NCBI RefSeq assembly: GCF_013364215.1
Contig: NZ_CP054923.1
Span: forward strand, 124,001-188,000
Direction: 5' to 3'
Length of the DNA stretch: 64,000 bases
From: Verrucosispora sp. NA02020
GTDB lineage: Bacteria > Actinomycetota > Actinomycetes > Mycobacteriales > Micromonosporaceae
Shown here: positions 35,674 through 45,421 of the stretch, in pieces
Position numbering within the stretch: position 1 is the first letter of the stretch
Layout: each line of letters begins with the position of its first letter
Position numbers and translations under genes: made by a program
Notes under the pieces: model-generated
What the model saw: the letters and a program-made list of their open reading frames with translations, nothing else
Told to the model about the DNA's origin: nothing
Databases searched by the model: none

Positions 35674-36699
35674 ATGCCCATCGCTTCCCCCGAGGCTTAC
35701 GCCGAGATGCTGGACCGCGCCAAGGCCGGCCGGTACGCGTACCCGGCGATCAACGTGACGTCGTCCCAGACGCTCAACGCGGCGCTCAAGGGCTTCGCCG
35801 ACGCGGAGAGCGACGGCATCATCCAGGTCTCCACCGGTGGCGCCGAGTACCTCTCCGGCCCGTCGGTGAAGGACATGGTCACCGGCGCGGTGGCGTTCGC
35901 CGCGTACGCGCACGAGGTGGCCAAGAAGTACCCGGTCAACATCGCGCTGCACACCGACCACTGCCCGAAGGACAAGCTGGACAAGTTCGTCCGGCCGCTC
36001 ATGGCCATCTCGCAGGAGCGGGTCAAGAACGGCCAGGAGCCGCTGTTCCAGTCGCACATGTGGGACGGCTCGGCCGTGCCGGTCGCGGAGAACCTGGAGA
36101 TCGCCGAGCAGCTTCTCGCCGAGGCCGCCAAGGGCAAGATCGTCCTGGAGATCGAGGTCGGCGTCGTCGGCGGTGAAGAGGACGGCGTCGAGAACGCCAT
36201 CAACGACAAGCTCTATACCACGGTCGAGGACGGACTCGCCATGGTCGAGTCGCTGGGCCTGGGCGAGAAGGGCCGCTACATGGCCGCCCTGACCTTCGGC
36301 AACGTGCACGGCGTCTACAAGCCGGGCAACGTCAAGCTGCGGCCCGAGGTGCTCAAGCAGATCCAGGACGCCGTCGGCGCCAAGTACGGCAAGGACAAGC
36401 CGCTCAGCCTGGTCTTCCACGGTGGATCCGGCTCGCTGCTGTCCGAGATCCGCGAGGCGCTGGACTACGGCGTGGTGAAGATGAACATCGACACCGACAC
36501 GCAGTACACCTTCTCCCGGCCGGTGGCGGACCACATGTTCCGCAACTACGACGGCGTGCTCAAGGTCGACGGCGAGGTCGGCAACAAGAAGCTGTACGAC
36601 CCCCGGGTGTGGGGCAAGGCCGCCGAGACCGGCATGGCCGCCCGGGTCGCGGAGGCCTGCGAGCACCTGCGCTCGACCGGTACCACGATGACCAAGTGA
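35674..36699 (+). CDS. fba: Class II fructose-bisphosphate aldolase
   Basis: 341 residues. Zinc and active-site features: NIALHTDHCPKD, SHMWDGSA, VEDGLAMVESLG, GNVHGVYKPG, LVFHGGSGS and MNIDTDTQ. Reversibly splits fructose 1,6-bisphosphate into dihydroxyacetone phosphate and glyceraldehyde 3-phosphate. Good ribosome site AAGGAGCG before the ATG. Followed by a strong terminator. Confidence 0.98.
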   Translation: MPIASPEAYAEMLDRAKAGRYAYPAINVTSSQTLNAALKGFADAESDGIIQVSTGGAEYLSGPSVKDMVTGAVAFAAYAHEVAKKYPVNIALHTDHCPKDKLDKFVRPLMAISQERVKNGQEPLFQSHMWDGSAVPVAENLEIAEQLLAEAAKGKIVLEIEVGVVGGEEDGVENAINDKLYTTVEDGLAMVESLGLGEKGRYMAALTFGNVHGVYKPGNVKLRPEVLKQIQDAVGAKYGKDKPLSLVFHGGSGSLLSEIREALDYGVVKMNIDTDTQYTFSRPVADHMFRNYDGVLKVDGEVGNKKLYDPRVWGKAAETGMAARVAEACEHLRSTGTTMTK

Positions 36700-36716
36700 C
36701 GTCCTGACGTCGCCGC

Positions 36717-36756
36717 CGACGGCGGCCGGTTCCTCCCACGGGGCCGGCCGCCGTCG
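36717..36756 (+). terminator. Terminator after fba
   Basis: Perfect 13-bp stem CGACGGCGGCCGG (36717-36729) with 36744-36756, followed by CGTTTCT; 18 bases after the fba stop. Confidence 0.85.
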
Positions 36757-36770
36757 CGTTTCTGGGCTTC

Positions 36771-36829
36771 GTGCAAGGAGGGGTCCCCTACTAACGCCTG
36801 GTGTATAGCAGGGGTCCCTTCCTTACACC
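36771..36829. repeat. GGAAGGGCC palindromic repeat, copy 2
   Basis: TGCAAGGAGGGGTCCCC-TACTA pairs imperfectly with TAGCAGGGGTCCCTTCCTTACA around the core AACGCCTGGTGTA. The TAA stop codon of the minus-strand LOG gene (36823-36825) lies inside its right arm. Confidence 0.85.
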
Positions 36830-38103
36830 GAGAACGGAGCTTTCTCCGCCGACGGTCGGAGGAGCAGACGGACCGCCTCGTGCACGTCGTCGGTGAGGTG
36901 CACGGTGCCGGAGAGGTCGCCGAACGGCGACGTGGACAGCAGGGGCTTCAGCAGTGACTCCACCGGCAGTTCCGAGGTCCAGTACTCGCGGTCCAGGAAC
37001 ACGTACGCCCCGCTGGCCCCGTCCGTGCCGTAGTAGGTCTTCGTGGCCGCCTGGAACACCTCCTGCACCGTGCCCGCGCGGCCGGGTGCGAAGACGATCC
37101 CGCCCCGGGCCAGCCGCAGGATGGTGTCCTCGCGGATGGCGTTGGAGAAGTACTTGGCGATCCGGCCGGCGAACAGGTTCGCCGGTTCGTGGCCGTAGAG
37201 CCAGGTCGGCACCGCCAGCCCGCCACAGTTGGCCCAGTCCAGGTCGCCGGTGGTCAGCGCGGCGGAGTCGGCCCGGTACGCGACGGCCGGTTCGCCGTCG
37301 TCCTCCGGTGGTGGCGTGACCGAGCGGCCGAACAGCTCCCGGACCCGCAGCGCCGCCGCCGTGTAGCGGTCGTGGTCGGTGAAGTCGGGTGCGGCGGCGA
37401 GCAGGTCGATGGCGGCGGTGAGGTCCTCGGCCGACCGGGTCGACAGGTACGCGCCCAGGTTGGCGGCCTCCATCACACCCGGGCCGCCGCCGGTCACCAC
37501 CAGGCGGTGGGCCCGCGCCAGCTCCCAGCCCAGCACGGCGGCCGTCCGGTACGGCGCGCTGCCTCGGCGTACGGCGTGCCCGCCCATCACCCCGACGACG
37601 GACTGCGGTCCGTGCGTGGCCAGCCAGGCCCGGGTGGCGTCGGCCAGCGCGTTGTCCACGCCGTGGTCGTGCAACCGCTGGCCGAGCGCTTCGCGTACGT
37701 CGGGGAGTGCCCCGCCGTGCGCGCGGAAGTGCGCGTACACGCGGCTGTCGTACATCGCCTCGAAGCCGCCCTCGGTGAAGCCGGCGGCCAGTTCCTCGGG
37801 GGTGTAGAGGTGCGGTGGCTGGGTCGGGTACGGCAGCCCGGAGAAGGGCGGCACCACGTTCGCGCCGCGCCGGACCAGGTCCGCGCCGACCTGCCGGGAG
37901 GCGAAGCGGCAGCCGACGAAGAGGGCTCCGGCGACCTCGATGTCGCTGAGGTCGGGGACCGGGTCCAGGTCCAGCCGGAGCCCCTGGACGGTCAGCCCGA
38001 CCAGGGTTCCGTCGGCGAGCCGTTGATCGAGTTCGGCCCGGGTCTGGATCTCGTTCAACCAGGTGTGCGGCTCGATGACGTCCGCGGGGGGTGGGGTCGG
38101 CAC
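36823..38103 (-). CDS. LOG-family Rossmann-fold protein
   Basis: 426 residues. The C-terminal ~250 residues are a LOG/lysine-decarboxylase-like Rossmann fold with VTGGGPGVMEAANLGAYL and GGIVFAPGRAGTVQEVFQA (PGGxGTxxE-like, with Arg in place of the second Gly). Members can release free-base cytokinin from nucleotides or hydrolyse other nucleoside monophosphates. The N-terminal ~150 residues are an extra region absent from the usual ~190-residue LOG proteins. GTG TAA at the end comes from the palindromic repeat. Substrate not known. Confidence 0.8.
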   Translation of the reverse strand: MPTPPPADVIEPHTWLNEIQTRAELDQRLADGTLVGLTVQGLRLDLDPVPDLSDIEVAGALFVGCRFASRQVGADLVRRGANVVPPFSGLPYPTQPPHLYTPEELAAGFTEGGFEAMYDSRVYAHFRAHGGALPDVREALGQRLHDHGVDNALADATRAWLATHGPQSVVGVMGGHAVRRGSAPYRTAAVLGWELARAHRLVVTGGGPGVMEAANLGAYLSTRSAEDLTAAIDLLAAAPDFTDHDRYTAAALRVRELFGRSVTPPPEDDGEPAVAYRADSAALTTGDLDWANCGGLAVPTWLYGHEPANLFAGRIAKYFSNAIREDTILRLARGGIVFAPGRAGTVQEVFQAATKTYYGTDGASGAYVFLDREYWTSELPVESLLKPLLSTSPFGDLSGTVHLTDDVHEAVRLLLRPSAEKAPFSV

Positions 38104-38354
38104 CCGGCCATCCTGCCCGGTTGCCGCAACCGTGCCCGAGCTGACCCCGACCGGCTGGGAAAGGTGGCGGGAGCCCGGCGGCCTGGCCGAGCTCCCGCAA
38201 CTCCGGTTCCTGGGGAGGCTCCGGTCTTTTAGTTGTAGTGGAAAGGACCGGGCGGTGGCATGGGCCGCAGGCGTGACGGACCTCTCGGCCGTTCAGCCAG
38301 CCGGCTCGCCGGACCCCCTCGCGGGCCATGGCCGGAAGCGGGTTGAATGGGACG

Positions 38355-38783
38355 ATGCAGAACCTCTTGCCGGAGCCCCCGGCCACGCTCCTGCCCGCAC
38401 ACGACGAGGCCGACGCCACGCTGGCCACGGCCGAGCAGGACGGCGGCGACGAGGCGTTGGCCGCGGTGGCCGGCCGGTTCCCGACGCACAGCGCCGCCTG
38501 GGCGGCGTTGGCCGCCCGCGCCCTCGCCGAGGGCCAGGTCGTCGCCGCGTACGCGTACGCCCGCACCGGCTACCACCGGGGACTGGACCAGCTGCGCCGC
38601 AGCGGCTGGAAGGGGCACGGGCCGGTGCCCTGGTCGCACGAGCCGAACCGGGGCTTCCTGCGTTGCCTCTATGTGCTGTCCCGCGCCGCCGACGCGATCG
38701 GTGAGGCGGACGAGGCGGCCCGCTGTGCCCAGTTCCTCCGTGACTGCGACCCGGCCGCCGCCGACGCGCTGGCCAGCAACTGA
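38355..38783 (+). CDS. DUF3151 family protein
   Basis: 142 residues from ATG 38355 (MQNLLPEPPATLLP). Helical, TPR-like arrangement (AAWAALAARALAEGQVVAAYAYARTGYHRGLDQLRRSGWKGHGPVPW) that is characteristic of the actinobacterial DUF3151 family; length is normal. Often located near fba and purA in actinomycetes, as here. Function unknown. Confidence 0.85.
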   Translation: MQNLLPEPPATLLPAHDEADATLATAEQDGGDEALAAVAGRFPTHSAAWAALAARALAEGQVVAAYAYARTGYHRGLDQLRRSGWKGHGPVPWSHEPNRGFLRCLYVLSRAADAIGEADEAARCAQFLRDCDPAAADALASN

Positions 38784-38853
38784 GCGCCCGTCGAGCCGCC
38801 GACTCGGGGGAGACGCTCCCCGGGCCGGCGGCCCGACGTGACGCGGTCGGGGT

Positions 38854-41187
38854 CTAGAGTCCCTCGGCGACCGAGGCGGCGATCTTGAGCCAGGCGTCCC
38901 GGGTCGCCGCCGAGAGTTGGGCGTACCGGATCGGCTCTCCGGTGTCGATGAGCCGCTCGTACGGTGCCAGCAACACGCCCCGGGTACGCGCGGCGAAGTG
39001 CTCCTGGATCGCGGGCAGGTCGATCTCCTTGCGCGACGGCGGCATGGAGACCACCGTGACCGCCTGCCGGACCAGCCGTTGCCGACCGCTCTGCTCCAGG
39101 TGGTCGAGCATCCGGGCAGCGGTCTCGGCCGAGTCGTTACGGGCCGACATGGTGACCACCAGTTGGTCGGTGGCGTCCATCGCGGCCTGCCAGTTCTGGG
39201 CCCGGACGTTGTTGCCGGTGTCCACGAAGATCAGCTTGTAGAAGCGGCTGACCACCTCACGGATCTCGCCGAAAGCCGAGGCGGTGAGCATCTCGCCGCC
39301 GGTGGCCGACTCGTCGGAGGCGAGGACGTCGAACATCCCCTCGCCCTGCGAGCGGACGTACTGCGACAGGTCACCGACCCGCCCGTGGGCACCGTGGAAC
39401 TGCCCCAGGTCACGCAGCAGATCCCGGACCGTACGCGAGTGGAAGTCCTGCTGCGCGCGCATGCCGAGGGTGCCCTGGGTCTCATTGTTGTCCCAGGCCA
39501 GGACGTACCCGCCGCGCTTCTGGCCGAAGGTCATCGCGAGCAGCAGGATGGCGACGGTCTTGCCCGCCCCGCCCTTCGGGTTGACCACGGTCACCTGCCG
39601 GAGCCCGCCGAAGTTGCGGCGGACCGTCTCGATGTCCCGCTTGAGTTCCAGCTCCTGCCGGCCGGGTGGCAGCTTCACCAGGCCGGTCCGATTCACCACC
39701 GCCCGTACGCCCATGGTGGCGACCGGGTCGGCCGGGCGGACCTGCCGCCGCCGGGCGAAGTCCTCGGCGGTGGGCGGGACGCCCGGCTCAGCCGGGTTCC
39801 AGGCCGGATCGGGGTAGCCGACGGGCGTCGGGGTCGCGCCCGGGTAGGGCAGTTGCGGCGTCGGGGACGTCGTCGTCGGCGGCGCGCCCTGCTGCCAGGG
39901 TGCCGGGTTCCAGGCCGGCTGCGGCGGGAACGGTCCGGGCGGCGACTCCGCCTGATGCGGCGCCGGGTACGACGAGCCGTCCGGATACGGCGGCACCGCG
40001 CCGGGCTGGGTCGGCGCTACCCCGGGCTGGGTCGGGACTGCCCCGGGTTGCGGCGATGCCGCGCTGGGTGGGGACGGCACCGCATCGGGCTGTGGCGGGA
40101 ACGGGCCGGACTGGGGCGGTGGTATCGGGACGCCGTGCTGCGGCACCGGCGGCACGACCGCGCCCTGGTGCTCGGGGAACGGACCGACGTGCGGCAACGG
40201 GAACGCGTCACGGTGCGGCGGCGGTACCGGGGTGCCGTGCTGCGGTGCGGGCACGGGGTACGTCCCGGCCTGCGGCGGCACCGGCCGACTGGTTCCGACG
40301 GCCGACGGCACCGGCGGAGGCGGCTGCATACCGGGGGCCCAACCGGGACGCGGCGGGCCGTCGGTGGTCTGGGCCGGGTCGCTGCCCTCCGGCAGGTTGG
40401 CGGTCGGGCGCTGCGGAGGTTGCGCCCAGGGCGACTCCGTCGACGGCCGGGGCGGCGGCGGGGCGTCGCCGAGCGGACGGTCGCCGCCGCCCGTCGAGGT
40501 CTCCGCAGTCCCCGCCTCGGTCCCGCCGCCCAGGTCCGGCCCACCGTCGTCCGCAGGCGAGCCGATGTCGGCGGCGGGCCGCAGGTCGGCGTCGGCACGC
40601 GGACCGTGGTCGGCCGTCGCGTCCGGCGGCGGGCCTGCGGTGCCAGACGTGCGCTCGTGCGGAGGCGCGAGCGAGGTCGGCCGGTCGAGGGTGAACGGCA
40701 GGTCCAGGTCGACCCGGCCGTGCTCCGGCTGCGGCGGTACGGGTGCCCAGCCGGTGGGCGGTGGCACACTCGCGCGCCCGCCGACCACGGGTGGAGGCAC
40801 GTTCGCCCGCCCGCCGACCACGGGCGGTGGCACGTTCGCCTGCTCGCCGACCACGGGCGGTGGTGTCGGCGCCCATCCCGGCGGCGGACCTGACTCGCCG
40901 CCGACACCATTGGGCCCACCGGCGGTCAGTGACGGGTAGTCGGCGGGCGAGGGCGGACCGGCCGGCTGACCGGTCGACGGCAGGTGACCCGGCGGACCGG
41001 CGGTCGGCGGCACCGGGTAGGCCGAGCGGCCCGGGGGAACGGGCGGCGCGGCGGGAGGCGTCGGTGGCGTCGCCCATGCGGGCGTGCCGAAGCCCTCGAC
41101 CTGGTCCGGCGGCCAGAGTGGTTCGATGTCCCGTTCCGGCGCCCCTTGCTGGCCGGGCACGTGCGCCCGGTCGGCGTTCTCGTCCAC
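38854..41187 (-). CDS. ParA/MinD-like ATPase with long Pro-rich N-terminal arm
   Basis: 777 residues from GTG 41187 (GGAGGA 6 bases upstream). The first ~510 residues are Pro/Gly/Thr-rich and disordered, with an 11-residue repeat (VVGGRANVPPP) and many PPP stretches. The C-terminal ~260 residues are a ParA-type ATPase: deviant Walker A NPKGGAGKTV, then DNNETQGTLG, FVDTGNNVRAQN. The layout resembles EspI-like proteins of type VII secretion and polar ParA-type organisers. No secretion genes are adjacent. Located 74 bases after the diacylglycerol-kinase-like gene on the same strand. Confidence 0.8.
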   Translation of the reverse strand: MDENADRAHVPGQQGAPERDIEPLWPPDQVEGFGTPAWATPPTPPAAPPVPPGRSAYPVPPTAGPPGHLPSTGQPAGPPSPADYPSLTAGGPNGVGGESGPPPGWAPTPPPVVGEQANVPPPVVGGRANVPPPVVGGRASVPPPTGWAPVPPQPEHGRVDLDLPFTLDRPTSLAPPHERTSGTAGPPPDATADHGPRADADLRPAADIGSPADDGGPDLGGGTEAGTAETSTGGGDRPLGDAPPPPRPSTESPWAQPPQRPTANLPEGSDPAQTTDGPPRPGWAPGMQPPPPVPSAVGTSRPVPPQAGTYPVPAPQHGTPVPPPHRDAFPLPHVGPFPEHQGAVVPPVPQHGVPIPPPQSGPFPPQPDAVPSPPSAASPQPGAVPTQPGVAPTQPGAVPPYPDGSSYPAPHQAESPPGPFPPQPAWNPAPWQQGAPPTTTSPTPQLPYPGATPTPVGYPDPAWNPAEPGVPPTAEDFARRRQVRPADPVATMGVRAVVNRTGLVKLPPGRQELELKRDIETVRRNFGGLRQVTVVNPKGGAGKTVAILLLAMTFGQKRGGYVLAWDNNETQGTLGMRAQQDFHSRTVRDLLRDLGQFHGAHGRVGDLSQYVRSQGEGMFDVLASDESATGGEMLTASAFGEIREVVSRFYKLIFVDTGNNVRAQNWQAAMDATDQLVVTMSARNDSAETAARMLDHLEQSGRQRLVRQAVTVVSMPPSRKEIDLPAIQEHFAARTRGVLLAPYERLIDTGEPIRYAQLSAATRDAWLKIAASVAEGL
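40758..40856. repeat. 33-bp tandem repeat (three units) inside ParA-like gene
   Basis: Units 40758-40790, 40791-40823 and 40824-40856 are near-identical and in frame. They encode an 11-residue unit of the form VVGGRANVPPP. Replication slippage here would change the arm length without breaking the frame. Confidence 0.8.
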
Positions 41188-41261
41188 CACGGTTCCTCCC
41201 CCATTCCCTCTGCCGAGGATAGGCCCACCGGCCGACCTCGGCCGCCGACGCGGGGTGGGGG

Positions 41262-42260
41262 TCAGACCGCCCAGACCGCCCAGGCACCCGACTCGGTCCA
41301 CCAGGACCGCTTACGGGTCAACTGCCCCTCCACGCCGTCGTCCAGATACGGCAGCGCAGCCTCGTCCCGGGGCAGCACGGACACCGCCCGGCCCCGGGCC
41401 CGACGTACCTCCAGGCGTACCCGTCGGCGACCCAGCCGTGACCGGGTCACCACCGGGACCGCCACCGCGACCTCGACCAGCCCGTCCGTCGGGTCGGGCG
41501 CGGCGAGCAGGGTGACGTCGTCGAGCCGGGCGTACCCGGCGGCGTTGCCGATCGCGCAGGCCAGCAGCGGGTCGTCGCCGTGGGAGAGCACCGCGTCGTC
41601 CACCTCCACCCGACCACGCCAGTGCAACGGGCGCCCGTCCTCGGCGGCGGCACCGAGCAGCGCGCCGTCCAGGGTCACCGAGCCGCCGTCGTTGCGCAGC
41701 AGGTCCAGTCGGCGGGGCGTGCCGTCGAGTACGGCGGCGGCCACCGCCGCCGGATCACGGGGCAGGCCGAGCTGCGCGGCGAGGTCCCGGTGCGTGGTGC
41801 TGCGGGCCGGATCCAGCGGCAGTACGCCGACGGGCGGCAGGTCCGGCACGGTCCGGCCGTCGGCCAGGTCGGCCGGACGACGACTCGGCGGCGGGGCGTA
41901 CCGCCGGACCAACCGGCGTATCACGGCCCGCAACTGTGCGTCACCAGCCACTGCCAGCACGAGGCGGACCTTGGAGTCCGGGTCGGGCCAGGTGAGCCCG
42001 TCCGGCCGAGGCGGTGCGTCCAGTCGGGCCAGCACCTCGTCGATCTCCGCGTCCGATCGGGCGGTCACCGTCTCGACCCGTGCGCCTCGGGCGGTCAGCG
42101 CGTCTGCGCAGGCCAGCACCGGTACGCGCGGCGTCTCGCAGCGTTCCGGCCGGTCCGGGGCGGCCTCGGGCGTTCCGCCGCAACAGGCACCGCCGCTGCC
42201 ACAACCGGCCCCGGGAGCGTCCCGCTCCGAGCCGAGGGTGAGCAGCACCACGTCGTACAC
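41262..42260 (-). CDS. Diacylglycerol-kinase-like protein with Cys-rich N-terminus, catalytic motif degenerate
   Basis: 332 residues from GTG 42260 (AGGAGGGG upstream). The middle matches the diacylglycerol/sphingosine kinase fold: VGVLPLDPARSTTHRDLAAQLGLP is the family's GxLPxGTxNDFARxLGxP, then PAAVAAAVLDGTPRRLDLLRNDGG. The usual GGDGT is replaced by AVAGDAQ, so catalysis is doubtful. The N-terminus has a Cys cluster (GCGSGGACCGG, then Cys in ERCETP and LACAD) that might bind metal. Divergent from purA, upstream of the ParA-like gene. Orthologue position beside purA is conserved in actinomycetes as far as I recall. Confidence 0.65.
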   Translation of the reverse strand: MYDVVLLTLGSERDAPGAGCGSGGACCGGTPEAAPDRPERCETPRVPVLACADALTARGARVETVTARSDAEIDEVLARLDAPPRPDGLTWPDPDSKVRLVLAVAGDAQLRAVIRRLVRRYAPPPSRRPADLADGRTVPDLPPVGVLPLDPARSTTHRDLAAQLGLPRDPAAVAAAVLDGTPRRLDLLRNDGGSVTLDGALLGAAAEDGRPLHWRGRVEVDDAVLSHGDDPLLACAIGNAAGYARLDDVTLLAAPDPTDGLVEVAVAVPVVTRSRLGRRRVRLEVRRARGRAVSVLPRDEAALPYLDDGVEGQLTRKRSWWTESGAWAVWAV

Positions 42261-42343
42261 GGGTAGGCCCCTCCTGCCTCTCGGCGCGACCCCTGCCGGT
42301 CGTGCCGTCACTACTTGTTAACCTGACACCCCGGGCTCGCTGA

Positions 42344-43675
<1,332 letters not shown>

Positions 43676-43691
43676 CCCCAATGCCGCTCAG

Positions 43692-45053
43692 TTAGGGCGG
43701 TGGGCGGGTTGTCAATGCTGCTGTTTCGAGGATGTTGATGTTGATGGTGGCGTGGTAGTTGGTGCGGTCGATGGTGCCTTTGGCGCGGTGTTTGGAGATC
43801 GCGCGTTTGACCACGCGGGGGCTGATTCGGGTGCGGCGTGGGGGTAGCAGGTCGGCCAGGATTGCGCGGCCGATGGTGCCGACGAGGTCGATGACGGTGC
43901 CGGCGATGACACCAGCGGCTTGGGTGATCTGGTCTCGGGCGGCGTGGACGGCGATGGTGAAGCTGGCCCGGTCGGGGTTGGTCGTGGGCCGGCTGGCGGT
44001 GGCGTCAGCCATTGCCAGCCGGACCGCTTGGTAGGTGGTGAGCAGGGCGTGGACCTCTTGACTGATCCCGTTCGGGGTTCGGGCTCGTAGGACCCGTCCG
44101 CCCCGCAGGGTGGACTTCAACTCCAGATATGTCGTCTCGATCTCCCAGCGGTGGTGGTAGAGGGTGACCAGGTCCATGGCCGGGAAGCGGCGCTGGTCGG
44201 TGAGGGTGGTGATCAGCCGGTACCGGCCGACGTGGCGTTTACCGTTCATGCTCACGACGATCTCGGCGTCAACGACCCGGACCGTCATCGTGCCGATGAC
44301 AGACAGCCAGGACCCGTCGCGATGGCGGCGGATGACGGGCAGCCGCCGGTCGTCCTTGTCGCGGATGAGCAGGTCAGCGCCGGTGCTGGCGAACTGTTCG
44401 ATCATCTGACGGGCGGCGAACCCACGGTCGGCCAGCAGCAGCATGCCTGGGCGCAGGCAGCCCAACAGACGCCCCGCACACGTGAGTTCGCCAGTGCTGA
44501 TGGGGGTGAACACCGCGTCGATGACAGCGCGGGTGCCGCACGCCACGACGGCGACCAGCCGCAGCATCGGATACCCCGACCCACCGTGGCTGCCCGCCTG
44601 ACGCGGATAGACCGTCAGGTTAGCCGCCGTATCGGGCACGAACATGCTGGTGCCGTCGATCGCGCACACCAGCAGACCCCGCCACCGGGCGGCCCCCGCC
44701 GGCGGACCCGACAGCAACCGGAACAACGCCACCAGCGGCTTGTCCCCGACCCGACGGCGAGCCTGCGACAACGCCGAAGACGTCGGCAGCGCCACCGTCA
44801 ACCCGTCCAGCCCAGCGACCAACCGAGCCCACACCTGCCGGTAACCGACCTCAGCGAACAGCCCCGCCGCGAGCAGCAGATACACCACCACCCGCGACGG
44901 CAGATCCCGCACCCGCGACTGCACACCACCGGCCTCAGCCAGAACGGCATCGACCATCTCGAACGGCACCTGCTGCGTCAACTCACCCAGATGGCCCGGC
45001 GCGAACCGCCCCGCAGCCACCCTGATCGTGGACGTGATGGCAGACTGTTCCAA
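43692..45053 (-). CDS. IS4-family DDE transposase
   Basis: 453 residues from TTG 45053 (GGGAG upstream). The open frame continues into the terminal repeats, where translation would only give duplicated repeat peptide; GTG 45020 is another candidate start. Features: N-terminal IS4 domain (FAPGHLGELTQQVPFEMVDAVL), first Asp in CAIDGTSMFVPD, second Asp in LLLADRGFAAR, and the Y-x2-R-x3-E-x6-K signature in YHHRWEIETTYLELKSTLRGG. The TAA stop lies within the left terminal repeat. Catalytic residues are intact, so the element may be active. Confidence 0.93.
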   Translation of the reverse strand: MEQSAITSTIRVAAGRFAPGHLGELTQQVPFEMVDAVLAEAGGVQSRVRDLPSRVVVYLLLAAGLFAEVGYRQVWARLVAGLDGLTVALPTSSALSQARRRVGDKPLVALFRLLSGPPAGAARWRGLLVCAIDGTSMFVPDTAANLTVYPRQAGSHGGSGYPMLRLVAVVACGTRAVIDAVFTPISTGELTCAGRLLGCLRPGMLLLADRGFAARQMIEQFASTGADLLIRDKDDRRLPVIRRHRDGSWLSVIGTMTVRVVDAEIVVSMNGKRHVGRYRLITTLTDQRRFPAMDLVTLYHHRWEIETTYLELKSTLRGGRVLRARTPNGISQEVHALLTTYQAVRLAMADATASRPTTNPDRASFTIAVHAARDQITQAAGVIAGTVIDLVGTIGRAILADLLPPRRTRISPRVVKRAISKHRAKGTIDRTNYHATININILETAALTTRPPP

Positions 45054-45111
45054 CGGCGGGGCTCCCGGTCCAGAGGCTGTCTTGGAGTGACAAACCTCTA
45101 TACCGAGACCC

Positions 45112-45231
45112 CGCCGTCCACGTCTACACCCCGCTTGACATCCACCACACCGCCCTAACTGAGCGGCATTGCGCCGTCCACGTCTACACCCCGCTTGACA
45201 TCCACCACACCGCCCTAACTGAGCGGCATTG
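45112..45231. repeat. 60-bp tandem duplication of the IS right end
   Basis: 45112-45171 and 45172-45231 are identical. Each copy contains a full terminal inverted repeat (45148-45171 and 45208-45231). The duplicate sits inside the target duplication, so it either travelled with the element or arose at the time of insertion; it gives the transposase two possible right ends. Confidence 0.9.
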
Positions 45232-45274
45232 CCCCTAACCCCCCCACCCCCCACCTCCCCACCCTCCTCTCCGC

Positions 45275-45335
45275 GTTGATCAAGAAGTTTTGGTCACGGT
45301 GGGAGGTCCCGGGTGACCCAAATCCCTTGATCAAC
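45275..45335. repeat. GTTGATCAAG palindrome, left of AbiEi-like gene
   Basis: 61-bp imperfect palindrome. The ends GTTGATCAAG (45275-45284) and CTTGATCAAC (45326-45335) are perfect; the inner arms TTTTGGTCACGG and CCGGGTGACCCAAA are partly complementary. Its first 16 bases are identical to those of the element at 46395. Confidence 0.8.
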
Positions 45336-45421
45336 TCCGCAGGCGGCGGAGGTTGTCCACAGGGGGCGGCGGGTTATCCACAGGGGTGGAAAAGTGGGGC
45401 TGCGGGCGGTGGGGTGGGGGG

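Larger units (their letters stand above)
43679..45231 (-). mobile_element. IS4-family insertion sequence with 24-bp inverted repeats and 10-bp target duplication
   Basis: Terminal inverted repeats are perfect over 24 bp: 43679-43702 (begins CAATGCCGCTCAGTTAG) and 45208-45231. The flanks 43669-43678 and 45232-45241 are both CCCCTAACCC, a 10-bp target duplication of a size usual for the IS4 superfamily. The right end is tandemly duplicated (60 bp), so an internal third copy of the repeat lies at 45148-45171. The single transposase reads leftward, opposing purA. The exact repeats and target duplication suggest a recent arrival. Confidence 0.95.

Noticed and set aside
45112..45231. CRISPR-like repeat
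   Set aside because: Only two head-to-tail 60-bp copies with no spacers; it is the duplicated end of the insertion sequence. No CRISPR array or cas gene is visible anywhere in the window.
45054..45254. N-terminal extension of the transposase into the terminal repeats
   Set aside because: It would translate the duplicated IS end twice as a Cys/Gly/Arg peptide (NAAQLGRCGGCQ), which is not transposase-like; a start at 45053 or 45020 is more sensible.
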